A DNA stretch of 64,000 nt, taken from positions 111,619 through 175,618 of the forward strand of contig NZ_VWXL01000058.1 in the NCBI RefSeq assembly GCF_009746625.1, in the 5' to 3' direction. Shown piece after piece: positions 16,195 through 24,451 of this stretch. This DNA is from Caproicibacter fermentans. Its GTDB lineage: Bacteria > Bacillota > Clostridia > Oscillospirales > Acutalibacteraceae. Each line of letters starts with the position of its first letter. Position 1 is the stretch's first letter. The translations under genes and the position numbers were made by a program. Below the pieces are notes generated by a model. That model made no database searches and was not told where the DNA came from. It was given only the letters and a program-made list of their open reading frames with translations.

Positions 16195-17571
16195 ATGCAA
16201 GCTCCTGTATCCGGAACTCAAATGCTGTTTGCTTTATTCATCGGTCTTGTTCTGCTGGTTTTGTTGATTCTAAAAACAAAAGTACATGCGTTTGTTGCTC
16301 TGATTATTACCGCTATTACAATTGGACTCATCGGAGGAATGAGCACGCAAGATACGGTCGGCGCAATTTCAGAGGGATTTGGCGGCACTCTCGGCAACAT
16401 TGGAATCATTATTGGGTTCGGCGTCATGATGGGTGAAATTTTCGAAATGTCCGGCGCCGCCGAAAAAATGGCGAAAACCTTTTTAAAATTATTCGGTAAA
16501 AATCATGAGGGAATCGCCCTTGCGTTGACCGGATTTCTGGTTGCCATCCCAATTTACTGCGATTCCGGTTTCGTCATTCTCGCGCCTTTGGCCAAGGCAA
16601 TCTCCAAAAACACGAAGAAATCCATTGTGGCGCTCGGAGTTCCTCTGGCCGCCGGACTGGTTATCACCCATACGCTGGTTCCACCGACTCCGGGGCCGCT
16701 GGGTGTAGCCGGCACGTTTAATGTCGATGTCGGGCAGTTTATTCTCCTCGGAATTGTCATTTCTCTGCCGATGGCGGCCGTTTGCCTGAGCTATGGAAGC
16801 TGGCTTGGAAAAAAGATTTATCAGCTTCCCTCCGAAGACGGGGAAAGTTGGGTGCGCCTTCCCTATTCGGGTCCGAATTATGACTTATCCATGGAAAACG
16901 ACGGCAAAAAGCTTCCCTCCGCCTTTGTGTCGTTCCTGCCGATTCTGTCGCCGATCGTCTTGATTCTGCTTAACACGGTTTCCTCGGCCCTCGGCCTGAA
17001 AGGCGGAGTATTCTCCGTTTTGATCTTTCTGGGCACACCGATCATAGCGGTTGCGATCGGGCTTTTGCTTGCCATTTACACCCTTGCCCGTCAGGTGGAC
17101 AGAAAAACAGTTCTGGACAGGATGGAACAGGGAATCAAATCTGCTGGCATTATTATCCTTGTCACAGGCGGAGGCGGAGCGCTCGGCAAAGTTTTGCAGG
17201 TCAGCGGTGTCGGCAATTTCATCGCGGAGCAAATTTCAAAAACATCCATCCCGGTTATCCTGCTTCCTTTCCTGATTGCAACACTTGTCCGCTTCACACA
17301 GGGGTCCGGAACCGTGGCGATGATTACCGCGGCAGGAATCACTGCCCCCATCGTGCAGGCTGCCGGCGGAAACATGCTTCTCGGCGCGTTTGCCGCATGT
17401 GTCGGCTCCCTGTTTTTCTCCTACTTTAACGATAGCTTCTACTGGGTTACGACCCGGCTGATGGGAATCAATGAAACAAAGGAGCAAGTGCGTGTCTGGT
17501 CGGTTACAACAACCATTGCCTGGGCAGTCGGCTTTGCCGAACTTCTGATTCTCAATATCTTTATGCACTGA
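16195..17571 (+). CDS. GntP-family sugar-acid permease
   Basis: Integral membrane symporter of 458 aa with about 12-14 hydrophobic segments. GntP hallmarks: FALFIGLVLLVLLILKTKVH start, ALALTGFLVAIPIYCDSGFV, HTLVPPTPGPLGVAGTFNVD and SGTVAMITAAGITAPIV. ATG 16195 has GGGAAGGAAG upstream and is preferred over TTG 16192. Family members carry gluconate and related sugar acids; here the likely cargo is D-threonate or D-erythronate, from the co-transcribed kinase and dehydrogenase. It ends the operon. Confidence 0.9.
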   Translation: MQAPVSGTQMLFALFIGLVLLVLLILKTKVHAFVALIITAITIGLIGGMSTQDTVGAISEGFGGTLGNIGIIIGFGVMMGEIFEMSGAAEKMAKTFLKLFGKNHEGIALALTGFLVAIPIYCDSGFVILAPLAKAISKNTKKSIVALGVPLAAGLVITHTLVPPTPGPLGVAGTFNVDVGQFILLGIVISLPMAAVCLSYGSWLGKKIYQLPSEDGESWVRLPYSGPNYDLSMENDGKKLPSAFVSFLPILSPIVLILLNTVSSALGLKGGVFSVLIFLGTPIIAVAIGLLLAIYTLARQVDRKTVLDRMEQGIKSAGIIILVTGGGGALGKVLQVSGVGNFIAEQISKTSIPVILLPFLIATLVRFTQGSGTVAMITAAGITAPIVQAAGGNMLLGAFAACVGSLFFSYFNDSFYWVTTRLMGINETKEQVRVWSVTTTIAWAVGFAELLILNIFMH

Positions 17572-17672
17572 TACCGCTGTAACATAATATCAAGTGGCTG
17601 TTGTAAACTGATATGCTTCCTCTATGAAAGACAGTGAAAAGAAAAACTGTCAACGATAGGGGGAGCATTGTT

Positions 17673-17744
17673 ATGAACGAAAGATCTGTCCGGAAGAAAA
17701 ATATTGAGCAGCGCAAGAAACAATTAGCTATGAGACTGAGATAA
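17673..17744 (+). CDS. Possible 23-aa basic peptide, unknown function
   Basis: ATG 17673 is preceded by AGGGGGAG with eight bases between. The 23-codon frame begins MNERSVRKKNIEQRKKQLAM and ends RLR; it is very Lys/Arg-rich and likely helical. No promoter is clear and the following 200 bp are AT-rich without a gene. It may be a leader peptide, a toxin-like small peptide or the surviving start of a lost gene. No homolog recognised. Confidence 0.3.
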   Translation: MNERSVRKKNIEQRKKQLAMRLR

Positions 17745-17961
17745 CGGAATATACAATAAATTTATTATATGAATTATATTATACGAGAAAGTTCTGGTTC
17801 GAATCAATGATAATGTAAATATTTGGATTCCTTTGGTCAAATGTATAAATTACATAATAAAGAGTTTTTAGACGTACTAGTTCAAATGGAATTTTCTAAA
17901 TGAATTTCATTTATAGCTTGAAACTGCTACCAAGAGGAGAGAATGGCTTAGAATATGTAAC

Positions 17962-18003
17962 AAAGAAGCCGCCATCCCGGTTTCCCGGAACAGCGGCTTC
18001 TTT
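17962..18003. terminator. Bidirectional intrinsic terminator
   Basis: AAAGAAGCCGC (17962-17972) and GCGGCTTCTTT (17993-18003) form an 11-bp stem, with T-runs on both strands. It separates the plus-strand region from tRNA-Trp on the minus strand and probably ends the tRNA transcript. Confidence 0.8.
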
Positions 18004-18080
18004 CACCGTTTCTTTGGTAGCCAAAAATCAAGAATTAAAACCCCACTGGGACAAATCAACAGGTTATTTTTGGCTGTGAG

Positions 18081-18156
18081 TGGCAGGGGCAGAAGGATTT
18101 GAACCCTCGGCACGTGGTTTTGGAGACCACTGCTCTACCAACTGAGCTATACCCCT
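18081..18156 (-). tRNA. tRNA-Trp (anticodon CCA)
   Basis: 76-nt cloverleaf on the minus strand. The acceptor arm pairs AGGGGTA with TGCCCCT, the D arm contains GCTCAGTTGGTAGAGC, the anticodon loop reads CTCCAAA (anticodon CCA), and the T arm is GAGGGTTCAAATCCTTC. The 3' CCA is encoded in the DNA. A consensus promoter lies 30 bp upstream. Confidence 0.97.
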
Positions 18157-18521
18157 ATCTGGACGTTTCCTGTGACGCGGATATTATTTTATCATCTTTC
18201 AGGTTGTATGTCAAGGGCAGAGGGAGATTTAAGTCATGTATTCAAACATTTATTGCATGTCCAAAGTTAATTTGTACGAAGGAGGAACCTGTAGGATCGC
18301 GAGAAAAGCGATCGGCCGGGTGTCAGGCCCCTGTCAAAGGTGATGAACGTTTACTCCACCAATTCAGTCCCATTGCATTTTCACGTTTCAGTAAATGATT
18401 TTATGATAAAATATATTACAAAAAATATTATATAATAGATAAAGGATAAAGAAAGAAATCGATTTAGTATTCTAAAGTTGACCGGCTTAATTTATGGTTT
18501 CTTTTAACTGCCACATTTGAC
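18157..18521. other. Intergenic region between divergent tRNA-Trp and rpsU
   Basis: Besides the tRNA promoter (18186-18214) it contains a short hairpin GATCGC/GCGATC near 18295-18313 within a GC-richer patch (about 18275-18345) that also has AGGAGG without a frame behind it. No gene or known RNA family is recognised. Confidence 0.4.
18186..18214 (-). promoter_or_regulatory. Promoter of tRNA-Trp
   Basis: On the minus strand TTGACA (18214-18209), 17-bp spacer, TAAAAT (18191-18186): a near-perfect sigma-A promoter ending 30 bp before the tRNA. Confidence 0.9.
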
Positions 18522-18550
18522 TTGACAGATTCAGGTAATACCTATATAAT
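18522..18550 (+). promoter_or_regulatory. Promoter of rpsU
   Basis: TTGACA (18522-18527), 17-bp spacer, TATAAT (18545-18550): a perfect consensus promoter 60 bp before the rpsU start. Confidence 0.9.
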
Positions 18551-18609
18551 TATTCTATGTAATATGACTTACAAAACCCCTGCCTTTCGGCGGATGGGAG
18601 GGAAGATAA

Positions 18610-18786
18610 ATGGCTGAAATCCGAGTAAAAGAGAATGAATCTCTGGACAGTGCTCTTAGACGGTTTAAAAAGCAGTGCGCCAGATCTGGAGTGATCGCGG
18701 AAGTTCGCAAAAGAGAAGCTTATGAAAAGCCCTCTGTTAGGCGGAAGAAAAAATCTGAAGCGGCACGCAAACGCAAGTTTAAGTAA
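18610..18786 (+). CDS. rpsU: 30S ribosomal protein S21
   Basis: 58-aa basic protein of the small ribosomal subunit. It begins [20 protein letters not shown], contains [20 protein letters not shown] and ends in the Lys/Arg-rich tail typical of bS21. Length and sequence match Firmicutes S21. GGGAGGGAAG lies just upstream of ATG 18610. A consensus promoter precedes it and a perfect terminator follows, so it is largely monocistronic. Confidence 0.98.
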   Translation: MAEIRVKENESLDSALRRFKKQCARSGVIAEVRKREAYEKPSVRRKKKSEAARKRKFK

Positions 18787-18812
18787 GTTGCTGCTTGCTG
18801 CCAAACGATAGT

Positions 18813-18841
18813 AAAAAAGCGGGCATTATGCCCGCTTTTTT
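18813..18841 (+). terminator. Intrinsic terminator after rpsU
   Basis: AAAAAAGCGGGCAT paired with ATGCCCGCTTTTTT, followed by a T-run; classic rho-independent terminator. Confidence 0.95.
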
Positions 18842-18877
18842 AAACGAATTTCACGATCGTGTACAGGGGGTGCTTTT

Positions 18878-19393
18878 TTGTCTTTGTTTCTGCCGACAGT
18901 TTCCGTTGGGAAAGCGACGGATATCACTCCGGAATTGATCCGTGCCATGGACGCGAATGCAATTCTGCTTGATGTTGACAATACGCTTGCTCTTCATGGT
19001 TCGCAAACGCCTTTTCCGGGTACGGTCGAATGGGCAAAGCATATGCGCAAGGCAGGAATCCGCCTTGTATTGGTCTCAAATAATTTCAAAAAGCGTGTTG
19101 AGCCGTTCGCTGCAAAATATGGTCTTCCATTTCTTTCGCTTTCGCTGAAACCTTTTCCGGCGGCGTATCATCGCGCCGTCAGGCGCCTTGGCGTTGAACC
19201 GGGGGAGGCCGTGGTGGTCGGCGACCAGATTTTCACGGACGTTTTCGGTGCGAATTGGGCCGGCATCAAATCCATTCTGCTGGTCCCCGCGGGTATGGAG
19301 CAATCCCTTTCTTTCAGACTGCGGCGCGCTTTGGAAAAGCCAATCAGAAGAAAAATCAAGGAAAAAGGCTGCGGAAGCCAATTTACAAAATAA
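18878..19393 (+). CDS. yqeG: YqeG-family HAD IIIA phosphatase
   Basis: Cytoplasmic HAD-superfamily phosphatase, 171 aa. Motif I ILLDVDNTLALHG near residue 29, motif II LVLVSNN, motif III/IV SLKPFPAAYHRAVRRLG and VVVGDQIFTDVFGANWAG. Start is TTG 18878 after CAGGGGG. In many Firmicutes yqeG lies next to shikimate genes, and here aroQ follows 13 bp later. The physiological substrate is not known (distant relatives hydrolyse phosphatidylglycerophosphate). Confidence 0.9.
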   Translation: MSLFLPTVSVGKATDITPELIRAMDANAILLDVDNTLALHGSQTPFPGTVEWAKHMRKAGIRLVLVSNNFKKRVEPFAAKYGLPFLSLSLKPFPAAYHRAVRRLGVEPGEAVVVGDQIFTDVFGANWAGIKSILLVPAGMEQSLSFRLRRALEKPIRRKIKEKGCGSQFTK

Positions 19394-19406
19394 AGGATGA
19401 TGGATT

Positions 19407-19844
19407 TTGGGCCATAAAAAAATTCTGATCCTTCTCGGACCTAATCTGAATATGGTCGGGGTCCGCGAAAAGGGAGTTTACGGCGATGAAACTGCGGAAA
19501 GCATCAACCGTCAGATTGAGGAGCATGCGAAGAGTCTGGGATACGAATGTGAGATTTTTCAATCCAATCATGAGGGGGAACTGATTGACCGGATTCACGC
19601 CGCAAGAAACGTTTATGACGGCGTTGTAATAAACGCGGGGGCGCTGACGCATTATAGTTATGCGCTTCGCGACGCAATCGCGTCCGTAAGGATTCCTTTT
19701 ATCGAGGTGCACATGAGCAACATTTACGCTAGAGAGGAATTCCGCCATAAAAGCGTTATTTCCTGCGTTTGCGCGGGACAAATCGCCGGCTTTGGGAAGA
19801 ACAGTTACTTTTTGGCGCTTCAGGCTCTTCATGATCTGATTTAA
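19407..19844 (+). CDS. aroQ: Type II 3-dehydroquinate dehydratase
   Basis: Shikimate-pathway enzyme making 3-dehydroshikimate, a dodecamer in the cytoplasm; 145 aa as usual. Signature ILLGPNLNMVGVREKGVYG includes the catalytic Tyr; SNHEGELID, INAGALTHYSYALRDA (with the amide-bearing substrate loop) and EVHMSNIYAREEFRHKSV are all present. Start TTG 19407 follows AAAGGATG. Co-transcribed with yqeG and probably efp. Confidence 0.96.
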   Translation: MGHKKILILLGPNLNMVGVREKGVYGDETAESINRQIEEHAKSLGYECEIFQSNHEGELIDRIHAARNVYDGVVINAGALTHYSYALRDAIASVRIPFIEVHMSNIYAREEFRHKSVISCVCAGQIAGFGKNSYFLALQALHDLI

Positions 19845-19953
19845 AAGATTCTTTTCGTTGTTTACCGTGCAGATTTGTTAAAATTCGCTTGAAAAAGCGT
19901 CTTAAATATTATACACTATCTTTACAGGAAAAAGTAAACGGAGGATTAAACCA

Positions 19954-20511
19954 ATGATATCAGCAGGCGATTTCAGGAATGGCGCAACATTTGAGATGGA
20001 CGGAAACGTCTATTCTATTATTGAATTTCAGCATGTAAAACCGGGTAAGGGCGCGGCGTTTGTCCGCACGAAAATCCGCAACGTCATTTCCGGGGCGGTC
20101 ACCGAAAGAACCTTCAACCCTAATGATAAATTTCCAACCGCATTTATTGAGCGCAAGGATATGCAGTATCTTTATAACGACGGTGATCTGTATTACTTTA
20201 TGGATCCGGAGTCGTTTGAACAGATTCCGATCAGCGCAGGCGTGCTGGGCGACAGTTTTAAATTTGTAAAAGAGAATATGGAGTGCAAAATCCTTTCTTA
20301 CAAGGGAAACGTCTTCGGCGTTGAGCCGCCTAATTTTGTAGAGCTTGAGATTATCAAGACAGATCCCGGCTTTAAGGGAGACACCGCAACGAACGCAACA
20401 AAACCTGCAACGGTGGAAACCGGCGCTGAAATTAGGGTCCCGCTGTTTATCAATGAAGGTGAAAAAATCCGTATTGACACCCGAACCGGTGAATATATGG
20501 AACGCGCTTAA
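19954..20511 (+). CDS. efp: Elongation factor P
   Basis: Translation factor that rescues ribosomes stalled at proline stretches, 185 aa, three OB-like domains. The loop [16 protein letters not shown] carries the Lys (about residue 32) that is modified in many bacteria. [20 protein letters not shown] and [11 protein letters not shown] are family blocks; the C-terminus ends [19 protein letters not shown] precedes ATG 19954. No EpmA/EpmB genes are near. Confidence 0.97.
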   Translation: MISAGDFRNGATFEMDGNVYSIIEFQHVKPGKGAAFVRTKIRNVISGAVTERTFNPNDKFPTAFIERKDMQYLYNDGDLYYFMDPESFEQIPISAGVLGDSFKFVKENMECKILSYKGNVFGVEPPNFVELEIIKTDPGFKGDTATNATKPATVETGAEIRVPLFINEGEKIRIDTRTGEYMERA

Positions 20512-20560
20512 CTGATACTATTCTTTGGAGATCGGATTGAAATAAAAAGGGGGCACTGTA

Positions 20561-21031
20561 ATGAAAAACACAGAACGAGTATCCTATATCAGGGGTCTGG
20601 CGGAAGGCTTGGAGCTTGATGAAAACAAAAAGGAAGTTAAAGTTCTGAATGCGATCATTGATCTTCTGGACGACATGGCTTTGACCATGAAGGAAATGGA
20701 AGACAATATGAACGACATGGCTGACCAGCTGGATGCTGTGGACGAGGATCTTGGTTCCCTTGAAGACGACTTTTATGACGACGGGGACGAAGAGGACGGT
20801 TTTGGCGACGAAGAAGATGTCGTAGACGATGACGACGACGACGGAATTGATGAAGCTGAATGCTATTATGAGGTCACCTGCCCGAACTGTCATGAAACGG
20901 TCTGCCTCTCGGAAGATCTTGTCAAGGACGGGCAGATTGACTGCCCAAACTGTGGGGAAACGCTGGAATTTGATTTGGACGACGCTGAGGATGCGCCCTG
21001 CACTTGCGAATCCTGCAAAAGGGACGAGTAG
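20561..21031 (+). CDS. Acidic zinc-ribbon protein, CD1247-like
   Basis: 156-aa protein known in clostridia as the CD1247 N-terminal domain family. The N-terminus (RVSYIRGLAEGLELDENKKE) is the conserved domain and is predicted helical, then comes a long Asp/Glu-rich linker (about residues 65-100). The C-terminal zinc ribbon has CPNCHETVC and CPNCGETLEF plus a final CTCESC. Function is unknown. GGGGG lies before ATG 20561. It follows efp by 50 bp and is closed by a strong terminator. Confidence 0.85.
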   Translation: MKNTERVSYIRGLAEGLELDENKKEVKVLNAIIDLLDDMALTMKEMEDNMNDMADQLDAVDEDLGSLEDDFYDDGDEEDGFGDEEDVVDDDDDDGIDEAECYYEVTCPNCHETVCLSEDLVKDGQIDCPNCGETLEFDLDDAEDAPCTCESCKRDE

Positions 21032-21056
21032 AAACACCTTTTTCCTGCAATTTTCC

Positions 21057-21083
21057 GGCACCGCTTTTAGCGGTGCCTTTTTT
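21057..21083 (+). terminator. Intrinsic terminator
   Basis: GGCACCGCT (21057-21065) and AGCGGTGCC (21069-21077) with a TTT loop, followed by TTTTTT. Ends the yqeG-aroQ-efp-CD1247 transcript. Confidence 0.95.
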
Positions 21084-21115
21084 CGTTGTGAGATCGTATC
21101 GGCGCTTTCCATTAG

Positions 21116-21144
21116 TTGACAGATGGATGGCGATCAATTATAAT
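21116..21144 (+). promoter_or_regulatory. Promoter of the Crp/Fnr-ABC operon
   Basis: TTGACA (21116-21121), 17-bp spacer, TATAAT (21139-21144): perfect consensus, 40 bp before the regulator's start. Confidence 0.9.
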
Positions 21145-21156
21145 TATCACAAACCT

Positions 21157-21170
21157 GTATCATATGATAC
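21157..21170. promoter_or_regulatory. 14-bp perfect palindrome, likely operator
   Basis: GTATCATATGATAC lies 12 bp after the -10 box, between the promoter and the Crp/Fnr gene. Crp/Fnr dimers bind palindromes of this size, and the position over the transcription start would block transcription, so negative autoregulation is likely. Confidence 0.65.
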
Positions 21171-21184
21171 GTTTCGGAGGAGTT

Positions 21185-21871
21185 ATGAAAGAAATCAGAA
21201 AAACAAAAAAGTATGGTCAGGTATTATCCAAAATATTTTTATTCCATGGTGTCGGTCCGGAATTGTCTGAATCGGCATATGAGTCTTCTCAGTGCACCTG
21301 CGCGGAGTTTGAACAGGGAGAAGATATTTATACCAGAACGGATTTTCAAAGAAGTATCGGCATTGTGTTGTCCGGCGGGCTGAAGGCAATCAAGGGCGGC
21401 GGTCAGGGCATTGTTTTGAATACATTTGAAAGCGGCGGCATATTCGGGGTTGCGGGGCTGTTCAACAGCTCCTGCCATTATGTATCCGAAATCGTTGCGA
21501 CGCGCCGCAGCCGAGTTCTGTTTTTGCCGCAGGCTTTACTCAAAGACCTGATTTACCGCGAACCGCGTGTTGCGGAAAATTATATCACGTTTCTCTCCGG
21601 CAGAATTCGCTTTTTAAACATCTGCATTGATCATTTTACAGGCGGTTCTGCGGAAGCGAGGATCGCTCATTTCCTGGTGGCGCTGGGAGAGGGCAAGCAC
21701 GGTCCCTTTGAGCTGCCTTGCTCGCTGACTCAGCTTTCGGACACGCTCGGAATCGGACGCGCTTCCCTGTATCGGGCGCTGGGTACGCTGGTCGGCAGCG
21801 GGCTGATCAAGCGCAGCGGCAGATGGGTGGAAATTTTGGATCCGGAAGGCTTAAAGAACGCAAGGTTCTGA
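21185..21871 (+). CDS. Crp/Fnr-family transcriptional regulator
   Basis: 228-aa regulator. The N-terminal two-thirds is a cyclic-nucleotide-binding-like beta barrel (IGIVLSGGLKAIKGGGQ, FGVAGLFN) without the Fnr Cys set; two Cys occur in SQCTCAEF. The C-terminal winged helix reads LTQLSDTLGIGRASLYRALG. ATG 21185 after CGGAGGAG is chosen; a longer frame from 21116 would use the -35 box as start and is rejected. It opens an operon with an ABC importer and probably controls it. Effector unknown. Confidence 0.9.
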   Translation: MKEIRKTKKYGQVLSKIFLFHGVGPELSESAYESSQCTCAEFEQGEDIYTRTDFQRSIGIVLSGGLKAIKGGGQGIVLNTFESGGIFGVAGLFNSSCHYVSEIVATRRSRVLFLPQALLKDLIYREPRVAENYITFLSGRIRFLNICIDHFTGGSAEARIAHFLVALGEGKHGPFELPCSLTQLSDTLGIGRASLYRALGTLVGSGLIKRSGRWVEILDPEGLKNARF

Positions 21872-21905
21872 AAGATAAATTGAAACGAAAGAGGTATTTC
21901 TTGGA

Positions 21906-22952
21906 ATGAAACGATCGAAACGAATCGGAGCGCTGACTCTGGCGGCAGCACTGCTTTTTACCATCACTGCGTGTTCTTCATCCGGTCAGGAGAGTTCAAA
22001 GGGTTTACAAGCAGCTTCCACAATTTCTTCTTCCAATAGCAGCAGTGATTCGGCTAAGACGGTGGTTCGCGTTGCCGGACTGAAGGGGCCCACGGGCCTG
22101 AGTATGGTCAAGCTGATGAGTGACAGCAGGAACGGGGACGCGTCGGAAGACGATCAGTTTACGGTGGTATCATCTCCGGATGAAATCGTGGCGAAGATCA
22201 GCAGCGGAGAAGTTGACGTTGCAGCTGCTCCGACCAATCTCGCAGCTGCCCTTTACAATAAGACGAACGGCGGGGTCCAGCTGGCGGCGGTTACGACTTT
22301 GGGCGTTTTATATGTTCTGACCGCCAACGGCGAAACCATCAAAAGCCTTTCGGACCTGAAAGGGAAAACGGTCTACTCTTCCGGGCAGGGCGCAACCCCG
22401 GAATACGCTTTGAATTTTATCCTTCGACAGAATGGACTTGAGCCGGGAAAGGACGTCACTGTGGAGTATGAGGCGGAACACGCGGAGCTTGCCTCCATGA
22501 TGATCGCGGGAAAGGTGAAAATCGCCGTGCTGCCCGAGCCGTTTGTAACACAGGTTTTGTCAAAAAACAGTACGGCAAAAATCGCGCTGAATCTGACGGA
22601 CGAGTGGAATAAGGCGGCAAAAAAGCAGAGCGTACTGACCATGGGCTGTCTGATTGTAAGAAAGAAATTTGCACAGGAAAACAAATCCGCGCTGGACTCT
22701 TTTTTAGCTGATTATAAGTCGTCAGCGGATTATGTCAATTCCAATCCCGGCAAAGCGGCCGTACTTTCCCAGCAGTTTGGAATGATGGACAGCGCCGTTG
22801 CGGAAAAGGCGATACCGAACTGTGCGATTGTTTATATGGACGGAACGGAAATGAAGGAAAAAATCCCTGAATTTTTAAATGTCTTGTATCAGGCAAACCC
22901 GAAATCGGTTGGAGGAAAACTGCCGGCAGATGATTTCTATTATCAAAAGTAA
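21906..22952 (+). CDS. NitT/TauT-type ABC substrate-binding lipoprotein
   Basis: 348-aa lipoprotein. Signal MKRSKRIGALTLAAALLFTI then lipobox TACSSS, followed by a Ser-rich linker. Binding core of the NMT1/SsuA type: VRVAGLKGPTGLSMVKLM, SGEVDVAAAPTNLAAALYNK, LSDLKGKTVYSSGQGATPEYA and KIAVLPEPFVTQVLSKN. Followed by a SsuC-type permease and SsuB-type ATPase. The family takes up nitrate, sulfonates, thiamine precursors and others; the ligand cannot be told here. Confidence 0.88.
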   Translation: MKRSKRIGALTLAAALLFTITACSSSGQESSKGLQAASTISSSNSSSDSAKTVVRVAGLKGPTGLSMVKLMSDSRNGDASEDDQFTVVSSPDEIVAKISSGEVDVAAAPTNLAAALYNKTNGGVQLAAVTTLGVLYVLTANGETIKSLSDLKGKTVYSSGQGATPEYALNFILRQNGLEPGKDVTVEYEAEHAELASMMIAGKVKIAVLPEPFVTQVLSKNSTAKIALNLTDEWNKAAKKQSVLTMGCLIVRKKFAQENKSALDSFLADYKSSADYVNSNPGKAAVLSQQFGMMDSAVAEKAIPNCAIVYMDGTEMKEKIPEFLNVLYQANPKSVGGKLPADDFYYQK

Positions 22953-23730
22953 GAAGATTCTCCGCCGCTTTTTCGTCGGCTGTATTTCCATCACCTTCTG
23001 GATTTGCGTCTGGCAATGGGCTTATTTGGCGGTGGGGGAGGAGATTCTTGTCGTTTCTCCCCTGGAAGTCCTGAATCGGCTTGGTGTTTTGCTCCGCCAT
23101 TGGAGCTTTTGGATGACTGTGATTCTTTCCATGTTCAGAATTTTGGAAGGATTTCTTCTGGGGATTTTTCTGGGGACCGGCTTCGCGATTCTGACGGAGG
23201 TCTCCCGTGTCGGAAGTGCTTTACTGCGCCCGGTCATTGGAATCATGAAGGCTACGCCGGTTGCTTCCTTTATTATCCTTGCCCTTGTATGGATGAAATC
23301 GTCCCAGGTTCCGGTGTTTGCCTCCGTTTTGATCGTTCTGCCGATTCTGTGGGCGAATGTATCGGAGGGAATCAGAAAAACGGACCGCAGCCTGCTGCAA
23401 ATGGCGGAAATGTATCGCTTTGGCAGAGTCGGAACGGTTAAAAAGGTTTATCTGCCTTCCGTCCTTCCGTATTTTACCGCCGCCTGTACAACGGGAATGG
23501 GGATGGCGTGGAAAGGCGGAGTTGCCGCTGAGGTCCTGTCTTCTTTACCGCTTTCACTGGGCGGAGAAATCTACCGCTCAAAAATATATCTGGAAACTAC
23601 GGATCTGTTTGCCTGGACCGCCGTCGTAATTTTGCTCAGCGTATTGCTGGAGCGTGCGATGCTGTGTGCCGTAAAAGCCGCGGGGGTAAGGTTCGGATTT
23701 TATTCCGGGGAGGGATACGATGAGCATTGA
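22930..23730 (+). CDS. NitT/TauT-type ABC permease
   Basis: Inner-membrane permease, 266 aa, about six hydrophobic segments (first at ITFWICVWQWAYLAV). The ABC permease EAA-like region is AEMYRFGRVGTVKKVYLPSV followed by PYFTAACTTGMGMAWKGGVAAE, typical of SsuC/TauC. ATG 22930 overlaps the end of the binding-protein gene by 23 bp; GGAGG lies 14 bases upstream. An ATG at 22879 would overlap more and is less likely. Confidence 0.88.
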   Translation: MISIIKSKKILRRFFVGCISITFWICVWQWAYLAVGEEILVVSPLEVLNRLGVLLRHWSFWMTVILSMFRILEGFLLGIFLGTGFAILTEVSRVGSALLRPVIGIMKATPVASFIILALVWMKSSQVPVFASVLIVLPILWANVSEGIRKTDRSLLQMAEMYRFGRVGTVKKVYLPSVLPYFTAACTTGMGMAWKGGVAAEVLSSLPLSLGGEIYRSKIYLETTDLFAWTAVVILLSVLLERAMLCAVKAAGVRFGFYSGEGYDEH

Positions 23731-24349
23731 AATCCGCAGTGCGTCCAAATCGTATCATGGCGCTGCCGTCTTAAACAACTTTTCCCTGTCCCTTCCTTCA
23801 ACGGGAACAGTGTGCCTGTTTGGCCCTTCCGGCTGCGGCAAAACGACGATTCTGAACTGCATTGCCGGCTTGGAATCCCTTGACTCCGGCCGGATCATCG
23901 GAACCGAAAATCTAAAAATATCTTATTTGTTTCAGGAGGATCGGCTTCTTCCCTGGAATACCGCGCTGAAAAATATAGAGGCGGTGCTCCCGCGGAAAAA
24001 CAGTAGGGCTCTCGCGGCGGAATGGCTGCGCCTTGTGGGACTGGAAGCGGCCGCGGACAAATATCCATGCCAGCTCAGCGGTGGCATGAGAAGGCGCGTC
24101 GCAATCGCAAGGGCTCTTGCCTATGGAGGCGATCTGCTTCTTCTGGATGAACCGTTTCAGCGTTTGGACGCGGGCAGCAAAGACAGGATGATGGAGCTAA
24201 TCGAAAAAAAAACAGAGGGAAAACTGAAAATACTTGTCACACATGACAAGAAAGCAGCGGACCATCTCTCTGATATTATTTATCATTTTGACGGGAAAAT
24301 GATTAAAATATTGGATAATATAAACAGTGAAAGACAACATTATACCTGA
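23720..24349 (+). CDS. NitT/TauT-type ABC ATP-binding protein
   Basis: Cytoplasmic ATPase, 209 aa, on the short side for SsuB/TauB. Walker A GPSGCGKTT near residue 36, Q-loop SYLFQEDRLLPWNT, signature LSGGMRRRVAIARAL, Walker B LLLLDEPFQRLD, H-loop LVTHDKKAADHL. GGGAGGG precedes ATG 23720, which overlaps the permease gene by 11 bp. Last gene of the Crp/Fnr-ABC operon. Confidence 0.9.
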   Translation: MSIEIRSASKSYHGAAVLNNFSLSLPSTGTVCLFGPSGCGKTTILNCIAGLESLDSGRIIGTENLKISYLFQEDRLLPWNTALKNIEAVLPRKNSRALAAEWLRLVGLEAAADKYPCQLSGGMRRRVAIARALAYGGDLLLLDEPFQRLDAGSKDRMMELIEKKTEGKLKILVTHDKKAADHLSDIIYHFDGKMIKILDNINSERQHYT

Positions 24350-24451
24350 GTAATGAATGATTCACTCCAAAATTAAGAAATTGCTTGTTTATTTTGTCGG
24401 GAGTTTGTGCTATACTATTCCGGTTAAAAACTTAAGTATTGGAGTAATTTG

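Larger units (their letters stand above)
17572..18080. other. Intergenic region after the GntP gene
   Basis: About 510 bp, mostly AT-rich. Holds a possible 23-codon basic peptide gene with a strong RBS near its start and a bidirectional terminator near its end. Nothing else is recognised. Confidence 0.5.

Noticed and set aside
18275..18345. GC-richer patch with AGGAGG and a GATCGC/GCGATC hairpin as a possible regulatory RNA
   Set aside because: No known RNA family pattern and no frame or terminator attached; evidence too thin.
20450..21112. 220-aa minus-strand frame rich in Val and Phe
   Set aside because: It is antisense to efp and the Asp/Glu-rich CD1247-like gene; the composition is the mirror of that acidic run.
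21116..21184. N-terminal extension of the Crp/Fnr gene from a TTG at 21116
   Set aside because: That TTG is part of a perfect TTGACA-17-TATAAT promoter, and a strong RBS precedes ATG 21185.
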